Shown piece after piece: positions 51,625 through 61,165 of a DNA stretch of 64,000 nt; the first letter of the stretch is position 1; each line of letters opens with the position of its first letter. The translations under genes and the position numbers were made by a program. The notes beneath the pieces were generated by a model. That model was given only the letters and a program-made list of their open reading frames with translations, did not search any database and was not told the origin of the DNA. The stretch is from Collimonas sp. OK412 (GTDB lineage Bacteria; Pseudomonadota; Gammaproteobacteria; Burkholderiales; Burkholderiaceae_D): assembly GCF_900112135.1 (NCBI RefSeq), contig NZ_FOLC01000020.1:1-64000 (forward strand), written 5' to 3'.

Positions 51625-52101
51625 TTAGCGCGCAATCGTATTGGTGCGGCGAATCTTGTTTTGCAGCTGGATGATGCCATACAGCAGCGCTTCCGCGGTC
51701 GGCGGGCAGCCCGGCACGTAAATGTCGACCGGCACGATGCGGTCGCAGCCGCGCACCACCGAATACGAGTAGTGATAGTAGCCGCCGCCGTTAGCGCAGG
51801 AACCCATGGAAATCACCCAGCGCGGCTCCGGCATCTGGTCGTACACCTTGCGCAAGGCCGGCGCCATCTTGTTGCACAGCGTGCCGGCCACGATCATCAC
51901 GTCAGACTGACGCGGCGACGGCCGGAAGATTACGCCAAAACGGTCCATGTCGTAGCGCGAGGCGCCGGCATGCATCATTTCGACGGCGCAGCAGGCCAGG
52001 CCGAAAGTCATCGGCCACAGCGAGCCGGTGCGGGTCCAGTTGATCAGTTTGTCAGCAGTAGTAGTGACAAAACCTTCGTTCAATACACCTTCAATAGACA
52101 T
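51625..52101 (-). CDS. nuoB: NADH-quinone oxidoreductase subunit B
   Basis: A 158-residue subunit carrying the N2 4Fe-4S cluster. Ligands lie in [13 protein letters not shown] (tandem cysteines), [20 protein letters not shown] and [20 protein letters not shown]. It transfers electrons to quinone. 9 bp before nuoC. Confidence 0.97.
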   Translation of the reverse strand: MSIEGVLNEGFVTTTADKLINWTRTGSLWPMTFGLACCAVEMMHAGASRYDMDRFGVIFRPSPRQSDVMIVAGTLCNKMAPALRKVYDQMPEPRWVISMGSCANGGGYYHYSYSVVRGCDRIVPVDIYVPGCPPTAEALLYGIIQLQNKIRRTNTIAR

Positions 52102-52104
52102 GGC

Positions 52105-52464
52105 TTACTCCCAATCCAGAGCGCCGCGTTTCCAGATGTACCAGAAGCCCACCACGAATTCGGCGATAAACACCATCATCGTGACAAAGCCCTGCCAACC
52201 GAGGTCGCGCATGGCAACCCCCCACGGGAAGAAAAATGCGGTTTCCAGATCGAACAAAATGAACAAAATGGCGACAAGGTAATAACGCACATCGAACTTC
52301 ATGCGCGCGTCTTCGAATGCTTCAAAACCGCATTCGTATGGAGAAGTTTTTTGGGAATCAGGCCGGTGCGGCCCAAGTATGCGACCCAGCAGTTGCGGGG
52401 CAATGCCAACCGCGATACCGATCAGGATAAACAGCAGGACGGGAAAATAATTTTCGAGGTTCAC
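52105..52464 (-). CDS. nuoA: NADH-quinone oxidoreductase subunit A
   Basis: A 119-residue membrane subunit with three helices, starting with GTG. Motifs: [40 protein letters not shown], then [10 protein letters not shown]. First gene of the leftward nuo operon; nuoB follows after 3 bp. The 181-bp gap upstream (52465-52645) to tRNA-Leu should hold the promoter; I cannot assign boxes, but an inverted repeat GATTTGCCGGTTTG / CCGGCAAACC is present (about 52537 and 52573). Confidence 0.96.
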   Translation of the reverse strand: MNLENYFPVLLFILIGIAVGIAPQLLGRILGPHRPDSQKTSPYECGFEAFEDARMKFDVRYYLVAILFILFDLETAFFFPWGVAMRDLGWQGFVTMMVFIAEFVVGFWYIWKRGALDWE

Positions 52465-52645
52465 GTTTTTGCGCCAGTAGTTTGAACAATCGAGGCTACG
52501 AGAGAGTTATCCCCTCGCAGCCCCTTTGCAGAATGATTTGCCGGTTTGAATGATCAAACCTGACGCCCCCAATCCGGCAAACCACGCCACAAGTTCCTCG
52601 ACAAAAAGCCAGCGCAGGGGCAACCGTTGCTGGCCTCATATTCTT

Positions 52646-52730
52646 TGGTGCCGACGGCGAGACTCGAACTCGCACAGCTTTCGCCACTACCCCCTCAAGA
52701 TAGCGTGTCTACCAATTTCACCACGTCGGC
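52646..52730 (-). tRNA. tRNA-Leu (anticodon GAG)
   Basis: An 85-nt class II tRNA with encoded CCA: acceptor GCCGACG pairs with CGTCGGC, D-arm TGGTGAAATTGGTAGACACG, anticodon stem CTATC/GGTAG with loop TTGAGGG (anticodon GAG), a long variable arm (TGGCGAAAGCTGTG) and T-loop GTTCGAGTC. It sits between secG and nuoA, a typical betaproteobacterial order. Confidence 0.96.
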
Positions 52731-52815
52731 ATAAGCGCGTATTTTAACCTGATTTGGTACTTTTGTTCAATGCACAATCGGATTAAAAGTCAGCAATTTC
52801 ACTGCGAAAGCAGCC

Positions 52816-53238
52816 TTACTTTGGAATTTGATTCGACTGCGCGCTGCCAGTCGATGGCGCCGGCACCGAAGCCGCCGCGCTAGCCGATCCCGAAGCCGCC
52901 GCGGAAGCTGCAGCCGGCGCTGCCGATGTCTCTGGAATTGCTGCTGCAGGCGCCGAAGCCGCCGGCAGGTTTTCCATCACGCCGCCAGTGACCGCCGAGC
53001 GATGATTGCCGAGGTATACCAGCGCCAGTGTCGCGATAAAGAAAATCGCTGCCGCCAGGCCGGTCGATTTCGACAGGAAATTCGAAGAGCCGGTGGCGCC
53101 GAACAGGCTGCCGGAAGCACCGGAGCCGAAAGCCGCGCCCATGTCGGCGCCTTTGCCATGCTGCAGCAGCACCAGGCCGATGATCGTCAACGCCGACAAC
53201 ACCTGAACGATGACAATGATGTTAAATACTGTGTTCAT
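52816..53238 (-). CDS. secG: preprotein translocase subunit SecG
   Basis: A 140-residue membrane protein that assists SecYEG protein export. Two helices (IIVIVQVLSALTIIGLVLLQ, AAAIFFIATLALVYLGNH) flank the family loop QHGKGADMGAAFGSGASGSL then FGATGSSNFLSKST. The last 60 residues are an Ala/Ser/Pro low-complexity tail (ASAAASGSASAAASVPAPST), longer than E. coli SecG. Confidence 0.95.
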   Translation of the reverse strand: MNTVFNIIVIVQVLSALTIIGLVLLQHGKGADMGAAFGSGASGSLFGATGSSNFLSKSTGLAAAIFFIATLALVYLGNHRSAVTGGVMENLPAASAPAAAIPETSAAPAAASAAASGSASAAASVPAPSTGSAQSNQIPK

Positions 53239-53287
53239 TTAATAGATTTCCAAGGAGAGTTAATGCTTTATTTTTACTAAATCCGAA

Positions 53288-54037
53288 TTACCGGGCTGCA
53301 GCGACAATCGCCAGAAAATCAACCGCCTTCAACGCTGCACCGCCAATCAGGCCGCCGTCTATATCCGGCATGGCCAGCAATTCGGCAGCGTTGTCAGGCT
53401 TCATGCTGCCGCCATACAAAATCCTTACTTCAACTGCCGCTGCGGGATTTTTCCCTGCCAGCTTGGCGCGCAAGGCCGAATGCACATCTTGCGCCATCTG
53501 CGGCATCGCCGTCTTGCCGGTGCCGATCGCCCATACCGGCTCATACGCAACCACGATCCGGGCCAGGTCGGCCGCATCCAGCATATCCAGCACCGCCGCC
53601 AGCTGCCGCCCTACGACTGCATCGGTCTGGCCGGCTTCGCGCTCAGCCAGCGTCTCGCCGACGCACACGATAGGCACGACACCCGCCTGCAAGGCGCGCA
53701 ACGCCTTCTGCGCCACCAGCTCATCGCTTTCGGCATGATAAGCGCGCCGCTCGGAATGGCCGACGATAACGTACTGACAAGCAAAATCCTGCAACATGCC
53801 GACCGCGACTTCGCCGGTATAAGCCCCTGCGACATGCGCGGAAACATCTTGCGCGCCCCAGGCAATTGCCGATCCTGCAAGCTCGGCCTGGCATTGCGCG
53901 AGGTAAGGAGCCGGCGCGCAGACAGCGATGTCGCAAGCAGGAACAGCCAGCCCAGCCTTGATTTCCGCCAGCAATGCAGCATTGGCAACCAGACTGCCGT
54001 TCATTTTCCAGTTACCGGCTACAAGTTTACGACGCAT
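53288..54037 (-). CDS. tpiA: triosephosphate isomerase
   Basis: A 249-residue glycolytic enzyme converting dihydroxyacetone phosphate and glyceraldehyde-3-phosphate. ATG at 54037 gives [15 protein letters not shown], with the lysine of NWKMNG. The histidine is in [10 protein letters not shown], the glutamate in [14 protein letters not shown], and the phosphate loop in GGSMKPDNA and [10 protein letters not shown]. Normal length; upstream of secG. Confidence 0.97.
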   Translation of the reverse strand: MRRKLVAGNWKMNGSLVANAALLAEIKAGLAVPACDIAVCAPAPYLAQCQAELAGSAIAWGAQDVSAHVAGAYTGEVAVGMLQDFACQYVIVGHSERRAYHAESDELVAQKALRALQAGVVPIVCVGETLAEREAGQTDAVVGRQLAAVLDMLDAADLARIVVAYEPVWAIGTGKTAMPQMAQDVHSALRAKLAGKNPAAAVEVRILYGGSMKPDNAAELLAMPDIDGGLIGGAALKAVDFLAIVAAAR

Positions 54038-54164
54038 ATTTACCGAGGCCCAAGTTTTCAATAACCCGGCATTCTAACGCTTCGCAGGGAAGGCGGTCAA
54101 ACCGGCAAGAAATATATGACGGGCGGCATGGGCTCTGCCGGCGGCCGGTTTTGCCCAGGGAAGC

Positions 54165-55160
54165 TCAAGCAAATGGTTTCGCAGCAGCAATACTGCGCGC
54201 GAAAAGTTCCATATCGACATTACCGCCGCTCACTATCACTCCGACCTTTTCTCCCGCAAACGGCAGCACCCGGTGCAGGACCGCGGCGGCAGCCAGGCAA
54301 CCGGCCGGCTCGACCACGATCTTCATGCGCTCGGCAAAGAAGCGCATCTGGGTGCGCAACTGGTCGTCGCTGACGGTGACGATATCTTTTACATATGCCT
54401 GCAGGATAGGCAGCACCAGCTTGCCGATATGCTGCGTCTGGGCGCCGTCGGCAATCGTGTCCGGCACCGGGATGTGGACGATATTGCCGCTTCGCAACGA
54501 CTGCTGGGCGTCATTGCCCGCCTCCGGCTCGACGCCGATCACGATGCAGCCGGGCGACAGCTGCGCCGCGGCGATGGCGCAGCCGGACAGCAAGCCGCCG
54601 CCGCCGGTGCACACGAACAGGTAATCGAGCGCCCCCACTTCATCAAACAGCTCTTTCGCCGCCGTACCCTGGCCGGCGATCACGTCCGCATGGTCATACG
54701 CAGGAATCACGGCGCAGCCGCGCTCAGCAGATAACTGCGCGGCGATCACTTCGCGGTCTTCGCGCTCGCGGTCGTACAGGATGATCTCGGCGCCATACTC
54801 ACGCGTCGCCGCCAGTTTCATCGCCGGCGCGTTGCTTGGCATGACGATGGTTGCGTGCACGCCCAGCATGCGCGCCGCCAGCGCCATGCCTTGCGCATGG
54901 TTGCCGGATGAAAAAGCCACCACGCCCTGCTGCTTCTGCTCTTCGCTGAGGCAGCTGATGGCGTTATAGGCGCCGCGGAACTTGAAGGCGCCCACCCGCT
55001 GGAAATTTTCGCATTTGAAAAATACGCTGGCGTCCGCCTGGTGGTCGGCCTGGCTGGAAGTCAGCACCGGCGTCTTGTAAGCAACGCTCTCAAGGCGTTT
55101 GGCCGCAGCGGCGATATCCTTGTAAGTTACCGCCAGTCCGGCAAGTTCTGTTGCAGCCAT
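54165..55160 (-). CDS. PLP-dependent threonine/serine ammonia-lyase or racemase
   Basis: A 331-residue fold-type II PLP enzyme. The PLP lysine is in GAFKFRGAYNA (about residue 60), the asparagine loop in FSSGNHAQGMALAARMLGV, and the phosphate-binding glycines in VCTGGGGLLSGCAIAA. No C-terminal ACT-like regulatory domain, so it is not biosynthetic IlvA. Close relatives act as threonine dehydratase, serine racemase or threo-3-hydroxyaspartate ammonia-lyase; sequence alone does not decide. Confidence 0.9.
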   Translation of the reverse strand: MAATELAGLAVTYKDIAAAAKRLESVAYKTPVLTSSQADHQADASVFFKCENFQRVGAFKFRGAYNAISCLSEEQKQQGVVAFSSGNHAQGMALAARMLGVHATIVMPSNAPAMKLAATREYGAEIILYDREREDREVIAAQLSAERGCAVIPAYDHADVIAGQGTAAKELFDEVGALDYLFVCTGGGGLLSGCAIAAAQLSPGCIVIGVEPEAGNDAQQSLRSGNIVHIPVPDTIADGAQTQHIGKLVLPILQAYVKDIVTVSDDQLRTQMRFFAERMKIVVEPAGCLAAAAVLHRVLPFAGEKVGVIVSGGNVDMELFARSIAAAKPFA

Positions 55161-55214
55161 TTTTCATCCTTTGTAGTTAATCCGCGCCAGACAACAATAC
55201 TCGCATCTCGCCAA

Positions 55215-55991
55215 TCACTCCGCCAGGCGGCGCCGGAACATCCAGCGGCCGCCGTCGGAATCCTGCGGCACATAGCGATAACCGTCCAGGTCGAAGGCTT
55301 TCAGCTTTTCCGCATCGCGGATCTTGTTCAGCGCCGCGTAACGCGCCATCAGCCCGCGCGCCCGCTTGGCGTAGAAGGAAATGATCTTGTACTTGCCGTT
55401 TTTCCAGTCCTCGAATACCGGCGTGACGATGCCGGCGGCCAGCACCTTTGGCCGCACCACCTTGAAATACTCTTCCGAAGCCAGGTTCACCAATGTGTCG
55501 GATTTTTGTTCGTCCAGCTGCTGGTTCAGCGCCTGGGTCACGGTGTCGCCCCAGAACGCATAAAGATTCTTGCCGCGCGGATTGGCCAGGCTGGTCCCCA
55601 TCTCCAGCCGGTACGGCTGCATCCGGTCCAGCGGCCGCAATAAGCCGTACAAGCCCGACAGGATCCGGATGCGGCTCTGTGCATAGGTCAGCTGCGCCGC
55701 GTTCAGGGAGGGCGCATCCAGGCCTTCGTAGACATCGCCGTTGAACGCCATGATCGCCTGCTTGGAATTGGCGCTGGTGAATTTCCTGGACCACGAGGCG
55801 AACCGCGCGGTGTTCAGCTGCGCCAGCGGATCGGAGATTTTCATCATGCTGCCGATCTGGGCCGGCGACAGCTGCCGCAGGACGCCGATCAGTTCGGCGG
55901 AATGATCGATGAAATCGGGGGTGGTGTGGACTTCTGTCTTGCTGGGGGTGCTGTAATCGAGGGATTTTGCGGGCGACAAAACAATCAGCAT
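55215..55991 (-). CDS. yaaA: peroxide stress protein YaaA
   Basis: A 258-residue DUF328/UPF0246 protein that lowers free iron and DNA damage during peroxide stress in E. coli. ATG at 55991 ([16 protein letters not shown]). Further motifs: [10 protein letters not shown]-like, [60 protein letters not shown] and [13 protein letters not shown]. Full length. Confidence 0.95.
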   Translation of the reverse strand: MLIVLSPAKSLDYSTPSKTEVHTTPDFIDHSAELIGVLRQLSPAQIGSMMKISDPLAQLNTARFASWSRKFTSANSKQAIMAFNGDVYEGLDAPSLNAAQLTYAQSRIRILSGLYGLLRPLDRMQPYRLEMGTSLANPRGKNLYAFWGDTVTQALNQQLDEQKSDTLVNLASEEYFKVVRPKVLAAGIVTPVFEDWKNGKYKIISFYAKRARGLMARYAALNKIRDAEKLKAFDLDGYRYVPQDSDGGRWMFRRRLAE

Positions 55992-56080
55992 GTGAACATC
56001 CAAATAAACCTGAGAATGTCCGCAATGATACCGAAACAAAGGCAACGGCGCTGGCGGCCGCCCCGCCCTGCCATCGGCGC

Positions 56081-56332
56081 TTAGCCGAAAGCGCCCCGCA
56101 GCAGGTCGCGCTCGAATTCGGCCACCCAGCTCGAACCGTCTCCGATCGGATATTGCTGTTTGTGTCCGCTGGATTTCCTGCTGACGGTGACAAAACCGGT
56201 CAGTCCGAAGATTTCATCGGTTTTGGGATCGGTCGTATCCACCTGGTGCAATTCGAAGTCGTCCGCAGGAAGGTGGCGCGCCCGCAGGACTGCCTGGAAA
56301 TCATCCATTTCATCCGGCTCAATCAGCTTCAT
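56081..56332 (-). CDS. conserved hypothetical protein
   Basis: An 83-residue protein; ATG at 56332 with CAGGAGGC upstream. It is acidic at the start ([20 protein letters not shown]) and ends in [12 protein letters not shown], with [20 protein letters not shown] in the middle. No known motif. It stands alone between yaaA and a GNAT gene, leftward. Confidence 0.75.
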   Translation of the reverse strand: MKLIEPDEMDDFQAVLRARHLPADDFELHQVDTTDPKTDEIFGLTGFVTVSRKSSGHKQQYPIGDGSSWVAEFERDLLRGAFG

Positions 56333-56413
56333 TGCCGCCTCCTGGAGTGAGATTGCGAACTGCCACCATAGCACGCTGGCGCCGGCCGCGCTTTCCGCCG
56401 CAGCGGCGGCGGC

Positions 56414-56923
56414 CTAGAATTGACGGGCAAACAATTTGGTTTTCTCGCCGTCGCCCTTTAGCTCCAGCAATCCTTCAAACTGCAAGCCTATCTTTTCCAG
56501 CAACCTGATCGACTGCTGGTTGTCGGGCGCCGTAATCGCCACGATCCGCTGCAAGCCGCAGGTCTTGTGGCCGAACGCCAGCACCGCCGACGCCGCTTCG
56601 CAAGCGTAGCCCTTGCCCCAGAAGTCCGGCATGAAGGCATATCCGATATCGACGTCCGGCAGGCTCTCGCGCTTGATCAGGCCGCACATGCCGATCGGCG
56701 TGGCGCTGTCCTTCAGTTCCACCATGTAGAAACCGAAGCCGTGGCTCTCGTACATCGCCATCGGCCCGTTGAGCAAGGCAGAGCGCGCCGCCTCGACAGT
56801 GCGTATGCCCTTGTCGCCGATGAACTGCAGCCATGAGGGCTCATTCACCAGGCGCAGGTAAAACCCGGCGTCGTCCGTGGTCAGCTTGCGCAAGACCAGC
56901 CGTTCTGTTGCTAGAACTGTCAT
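56414..56923 (-). CDS. GNAT-family N-acetyltransferase (RimJ/RimL-like)
   Basis: A 169-residue enzyme; ATG at 56923 (MTVLATERLVLRKLTTDDAG). GNAT motif A, which binds acetyl-CoA, is at DIGYAFMPDFWGKGYACEAA; NNQQ-like segment TAPDNQQSIRLLEKIGLQFE follows. The RERL-type start is typical of RimJ/RimL acetyltransferases that modify ribosomal or other N-termini; the target here is unknown. Confidence 0.9.
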   Translation of the reverse strand: MTVLATERLVLRKLTTDDAGFYLRLVNEPSWLQFIGDKGIRTVEAARSALLNGPMAMYESHGFGFYMVELKDSATPIGMCGLIKRESLPDVDIGYAFMPDFWGKGYACEAASAVLAFGHKTCGLQRIVAITAPDNQQSIRLLEKIGLQFEGLLELKGDGEKTKLFARQF

Positions 56924-57031
56924 CGATTTTTCCTTGAGATCGGGCATTTCCCTGTAGGATCGCAGCATAAGCAATGCCTTGAAGCTTGTCTAGGCGACCC
57001 CGTCTCGGCGACCCCGTCTAGAAGACCACTA

Positions 57032-57928
57032 ATGAACCCAACCCCGAAAACCGTCCTGATTCCCTTGCCCAACCTGGATTTCGATCCCAGCGAAGTGGCG
57101 GTCTCGTGGCGCATCCTGACTTCGCGCGGACACCATGTAGTATTCGCCACGCCAGACGGCAAGGCGGCGGCGGCCGATCCGCTGATGCTGTCCGGCGAAG
57201 GCCTGGATGCCTGGGGCTGGATACCGCTGCTCAGGAAAATCAGGCTGCTGGGGCTGGCGCTGCGCGCCAATGCCGCGGCACGCGCCGACTATGCCGTGCT
57301 TGCAGACGATGGCGCGTTCCAGGCGCCGCTGCCCTACGCCGCGCTGCAGGCAGCCGACTACGACGGCCTGCTGCTGCCCGGCGGCCATCGCGCGCGCGGC
57401 ATGCTGGCCTACCTGGAAAGCCAGCCGCTGCAGGATTTCACCGGCGCGTTCTTCGACAGCGGCAAACCGGTGGCGGCAATCTGCCATGGTGTCGTCCTGG
57501 CCGCCCGCAGCCGTTCGCCGCGCAGCGGGAAATCCGCCCTTCACGGGCGCAAAACCACCGCGCTGACATGGCAGCTGGAGCACAGCGCCTGGACCTTGAT
57601 GAAATTCTGCGGCCGCTTCTGGGACCCCGCCTATTACCGCACCTACGGCGAACAAGAAGGCGAAGCCGCCGGCTATCGCGGAGTCCAGGCGGAAGTGACG
57701 CGAGCGCTGGCCCAGCCCGGCGACTTTATCGACGTCACCGCCGGTGCGCCGGATCATTTCCGCAAAAGCAGCGGCTTGTTCCGCGACAGCGCCGGCGACA
57801 GCCGCCCGGCTTTCGTGGTGCAAGACGACAACTATGTATCTGCGCGCTGGCCGGGCGACGTGCACCACTTCGCCGCCACTTTCTCCCTGCTGCTGGAAGA
57901 TCGCTTGCCGCGTCAGCAACCGAGGTAA
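57032..57928 (+). CDS. DJ-1/PfpI superfamily protein
   Basis: A 298-residue type-1 glutamine amidotransferase-like protein. The nucleophile elbow is PVAAICHGVVLAA (cysteine about residue 151) after YDGLLLPGGHRARG. The start PKTVLIPLPNLDFDPSEVAV and RGHHVVFATPDGKAA also fit. It is longer than chaperone-type DJ-1; C-terminal residues about 230-298 (VQDDNYVSARWPGDVHHFAA) contain the second half of the pocket. Activity unknown. Confidence 0.88.
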   Translation: MNPTPKTVLIPLPNLDFDPSEVAVSWRILTSRGHHVVFATPDGKAAAADPLMLSGEGLDAWGWIPLLRKIRLLGLALRANAAARADYAVLADDGAFQAPLPYAALQAADYDGLLLPGGHRARGMLAYLESQPLQDFTGAFFDSGKPVAAICHGVVLAARSRSPRSGKSALHGRKTTALTWQLEHSAWTLMKFCGRFWDPAYYRTYGEQEGEAAGYRGVQAEVTRALAQPGDFIDVTAGAPDHFRKSSGLFRDSAGDSRPAFVVQDDNYVSARWPGDVHHFAATFSLLLEDRLPRQQPR

Positions 57929-57958
57929 AATGCGCGCTATCGTTTGATGGAAACCCGC

Positions 57959-58438
57959 ATGAACCCAGATTTACCGGCGCCGGCCCAAGCCAGCCAGACC
58001 AGACCGCGCATCGTCATCGACACCAATGTCTGCCTTGACCTGTTTGTCTTTCGCGACCCCCGTTGGGCCAGCCTGATGGCCGCCTTGCAGAGCGGCGCGG
58101 TCGAAGCCGTCACCCGCGCCGACTGCCGCCAGGAATGGCAAATGGTGTTGCATTATTCGCATCTGCCCGTCACCGACGACACCCGGCCGGCCTGCAATGC
58201 TGAATTCGACGCCTTGATCACCTGCCTGGAGGCCGAGGCGCTAAGCCCGCGTCCCGGCGTCCGCCTGCCCATCTGCACCGACCGCGACGACCAGAAATTC
58301 CTGGAGCTGGCGCTGGGCGCCAACGCCGTCACCCTGATCACCAAGGACAAGGCGCTGCTGAAACTGGCGCGCAAGACCGCCAAGGCCGGGCTTTTCGCCA
58401 TCGTCGCGCCGCAGGCATGGGACCCGGCCGGCACCTAG
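57959..58438 (+). CDS. PIN-domain putative nuclease (COG1569-like)
   Basis: A 159-residue protein; ATG at 57959 has GGA seven bases before it. The PIN acidic quartet is visible in IVIDTNVCLDLF, the middle ADCRQEWQMVL, CTDRDDQKFLELALGANAV and TLITKDKALL. The family is often labelled a toxin component, but no antitoxin gene lies next to it, so it may be a housekeeping or orphan PIN protein. Confidence 0.85.
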   Translation: MNPDLPAPAQASQTRPRIVIDTNVCLDLFVFRDPRWASLMAALQSGAVEAVTRADCRQEWQMVLHYSHLPVTDDTRPACNAEFDALITCLEAEALSPRPGVRLPICTDRDDQKFLELALGANAVTLITKDKALLKLARKTAKAGLFAIVAPQAWDPAGT

Positions 58439-58518
58439 GAGCCAGGAAAACGCGCAACCCTGTGCAGTCTCGGACAAAACGCTAAAATGCGAAATCCAGA
58501 CACCAGGATTGACAGCAG

Positions 58519-59721
58519 ATGAACCGCGATTTAAGAATTCCCGACAGCGCAGCCAGCGCAGACACCAAGCCCACACAACTTCAATCCAGACTGCCCAAAG
58601 TCGGCACTACCATCTTTACTGTGATGTCGACGCTGGCCAGCGAGAAATCGGCAGTCAACCTGGGACAAGGCTTCCCCGATTTCGACTGCGATCCGGCGCT
58701 GGTCGACGCCGTCAGCGGCGCCATGAAGAACGGCTTCAACCAGTATCCGCCGATGCCCGGCGTACCCGCCTTGCGCCAGGCCATCGCCGCCAAGATAGAA
58801 AAAATCTACGGCCACAGCTACGATCCGGCCACCGAAATCACCGTCACCGCCGGCGCCACCCAGGGCTTGCTGACCGCCATCATGTGCGCAGTGCATCCGG
58901 GCGACGAAGTGATCGTGATCGAACCGGCCTACGACAGCTACGTGCCGTCGATCGAACTGGCCGGCGGCAAGCCGGTGCTGGTGCAGATGACATTGGGCGC
59001 GGACGGATACCAGGTGCCGTGGGACCGGATTGCAGCGGCAGTCAGCCCGCGCACCCGCATGATCATGATCAATTCGCCGCACAATCCGACCGGCAGCGTG
59101 CTGAAACCGGCGGACATCGCGGCGCTCAAGGATATCGTGCGCGGCACCGAAATCCTGATCCTGTCGGACGAAGTCTATGAACACATGGTGTTCGACGGCG
59201 CGCGCCACGAATCAGTCTGCCGCGATCCGGAACTGGCGGCGCGCGCCTTTGTCGTTTCCAGCTTCGGCAAGACTTATCACGTGACCGGCTGGAAAATCGG
59301 CTATGTGGCGGCGCCGGCGATGCTGTCCGCGGAATTCCGCAAGGTGCATCAATACAATATCTTCACCGTCAATACGCCGGTGCAGCATGGGATCGCGCAG
59401 TACATGCAGGACCCCGCGCTCTATCTCGAACTGCCGGCGTTTTACCAGCGCAAGCGCGACCTGTTCCGCGACGGCCTGAAGCACACCCGCTTCAAGCTGC
59501 TGCCGGCCGACGGCACCTACTTCCTGTGCGTCGACTACTCCGCCATTTCATCGCTGAGCGAAGCCGATTTCGCGATCTGGCTGACGTCCGAAATCGGCGT
59601 CGCGGCGATTCCGGTATCGGCGTTCTACCAGTCCCCGCGCGAATCGGGCATCGTCCGCTTCTGCTTTGCCAAACAGGAGCAGACCTTGCAGCAGGCGCTG
59701 CAGCGGCTGGCAAAAATCTAG
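58519..59721 (+). CDS. PLP-dependent class I/II aminotransferase (methionine aminotransferase-like)
   Basis: A 400-residue fold-type I enzyme. Motifs: NLGQGFPDFDCDP, TVTAGATQGLLTAIMCAV, IEPAYDSYVPSIELAG, NSPHNPTGSVL, LSDEVYEHMVFDG and the PLP lysine in VSSFGKTYHVTGWKIGYV. This set is that of YbdL-like methionine aminotransferases and kynurenine aminotransferases. The N-terminal 25 residues before LPKVGTTIF are extra. Confidence 0.92.
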   Translation: MNRDLRIPDSAASADTKPTQLQSRLPKVGTTIFTVMSTLASEKSAVNLGQGFPDFDCDPALVDAVSGAMKNGFNQYPPMPGVPALRQAIAAKIEKIYGHSYDPATEITVTAGATQGLLTAIMCAVHPGDEVIVIEPAYDSYVPSIELAGGKPVLVQMTLGADGYQVPWDRIAAAVSPRTRMIMINSPHNPTGSVLKPADIAALKDIVRGTEILILSDEVYEHMVFDGARHESVCRDPELAARAFVVSSFGKTYHVTGWKIGYVAAPAMLSAEFRKVHQYNIFTVNTPVQHGIAQYMQDPALYLELPAFYQRKRDLFRDGLKHTRFKLLPADGTYFLCVDYSAISSLSEADFAIWLTSEIGVAAIPVSAFYQSPRESGIVRFCFAKQEQTLQQALQRLAKI

Positions 59722-59761
59722 TACAAACCAGACACGCAACTGCACAACAAAGGAAATAGCC

Positions 59762-60454
59762 ATGATCGATGTCTATAGCTGGGCCACGCCGAACGGCCAC
59801 AAGATCCACATCCTGCTGGAAGAGCTAGGCCTGCCTTATCGCGTACACGCCATCGATATCGGCGCCGGCGACCAGTTCACGCCGGATTTCCTGTCGATCT
59901 CGCCCAACAACAAAATCCCTGCCATCGTCGATGCCGACGGCCCCGACGGCAAACCGATCTCGCTGTTTGAATCCGGCGCGATCCTGCTTTACCTGGCCGG
60001 CAAGAGCGGCCGTTTCCTCGGCCATACCGACCGTGAAAAATTCAATACACTGCAATGGCTGATGTTCCAGATGGGCGGCGTCGGGCCGATGCTGGGCCAG
60101 GCTCACCATTTCCGCATCTACGCGCCGGAAAAGATCGAGTACGCGGTCAACCGCTATACCAATGAAGCGAAGCGTCTCTATGGCGTGATCGACAAGCAGT
60201 TGTCGCAACACCCATACCTGGCCGGCAATGAATACACGATCGCCGATATCGCCACGTTCCCGTGGCTCCGTTCCTGGAAAAACCAAGGCATAGAGCTGAG
60301 CGAATATCCGCACCTGAAAACCTGGTTCGACGCCATCAGCGAACGGCCGGCGGTGAAACGCGGCGTCGAGGTGCTGGCTTCGGCGCGCAAGCCGCTGACC
60401 GACGACAAGGCGCGGGATATCCTGTTCGGCAGCCAGCAGTACCAGAAGCGGTAA
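59762..60454 (+). CDS. glutathione S-transferase-like protein (YfcG/Nu class)
   Basis: A 230-residue protein; ATG at 59762 with AAGGAAA upstream (the longer frame is shadow of the aminotransferase). The thioredoxin-like N-domain (MIDVYSWATPNGHKIHILLE, SPNNKIPAIVD, LFESGAILLYLAGKSGRF) binds glutathione. The helical C-domain has GPMLGQAHHFRIYAPEKIEY and YTIADIATFPWLRSW. This matches the YfcG/YghU group, active on disulfides. Downstream of the aminotransferase by 40 bp. Confidence 0.92.
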   Translation: MIDVYSWATPNGHKIHILLEELGLPYRVHAIDIGAGDQFTPDFLSISPNNKIPAIVDADGPDGKPISLFESGAILLYLAGKSGRFLGHTDREKFNTLQWLMFQMGGVGPMLGQAHHFRIYAPEKIEYAVNRYTNEAKRLYGVIDKQLSQHPYLAGNEYTIADIATFPWLRSWKNQGIELSEYPHLKTWFDAISERPAVKRGVEVLASARKPLTDDKARDILFGSQQYQKR

Positions 60455-60459
60455 AACCC

Positions 60460-60488
60460 TCGTAGGGCGGGCGGCGCCCGTCCTACGA
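60460..60488. terminator. hairpin between the convergent GST and greB genes
   Basis: TCGTAGGGCGGGCG and GCGCCCGTCCTACGA form a long stem with one mismatch. Read leftward it is followed by GGGTTTTACC, so it may end greB; it also resembles common GTAGGGCGG intergenic repeats. The greB stop lies inside it. Confidence 0.6.
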
Positions 60489-61043
60489 CTGCGGTGCGGG
60501 GTAGCTGACCGCCAGTATTTCCAGTTCGTCGATCCCGGCCGGCGTCATCAGGGTCACGCTCTCGCCTTCATGCGCCTTGGTCAAGGCGCGCGCCACCGGC
60601 GAAATCCAGCTGATCTTGCCATGCAGCGGATCGAGTTCGTCGATGCCGACGATGGTCACCGTATGTTCTTCGCCGGCATGGTTCTGGTAACTCACGGTGG
60701 CGCCGAAAAACACCTGGTCGCGGCCATGGTGCACACTTGGATCGACGACTTCCGCCAGGTCCAGCCGCTTGGTCAAGAATCGGATGCGGCGGTCGATTTC
60801 ACGCAGCCTGCGCTTGCCGTAAATGTAATCGCCGTTTTCCGAACGGTCGCCGTTCGAGGCGGCCCAGGAAACGATGCGCACCACTTCCGGCCGGTCGACG
60901 TCGATCAGGCGCAACAGCTCGTCCTTCATGCGTTGGTAGCCTTCGGGAGTCATGTAATTCTTGGTGCCGGGCGGGATCGCCGGCAATCCGAATTCGAGAT
61001 CGTCGTCATCGCCTTCGGATTCTTTTACAAATGCCTTGTTCAT
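60483..61043 (-). CDS. greB: transcription elongation factor GreB
   Basis: A 186-residue factor that rescues backtracked RNA polymerase. The N-terminal coiled coil has KNYMTPEGYQRMKDELLRLI and SENGDYIYGKRRLREIDRRI (the acidic/aromatic tip with DY-Y pattern that separates GreB from GreA). The C-terminal domain has VFFGATVSYQN and KISWISPVARALTKAHEGES. An acidic N-terminal extension of about 25 residues (KESEGDDDDLEFGLP) is added compared with E. coli. The first ATG of the frame is less likely. Confidence 0.93.
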   Translation of the reverse strand: MNKAFVKESEGDDDDLEFGLPAIPPGTKNYMTPEGYQRMKDELLRLIDVDRPEVVRIVSWAASNGDRSENGDYIYGKRRLREIDRRIRFLTKRLDLAEVVDPSVHHGRDQVFFGATVSYQNHAGEEHTVTIVGIDELDPLHGKISWISPVARALTKAHEGESVTLMTPAGIDELEILAVSYPAPQS

Positions 61044-61165
61044 AGCTGACATTGTAGTTCCAAATACACTACGGCTGCCGATTTTGCCCCGAACCATGGC
61101 TTTTCTTGCATGGCGGTATGGTAAAGTCGGATTAGTGCAATGTTGCCCGTGCTGACTTCCGCCAT

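Noticed and set aside
57959-58438. Toxin-antitoxin pair around the PIN protein
   Set aside because: No small antitoxin gene is adjacent; neighbours are a DJ-1 protein and an aminotransferase with their own starts.
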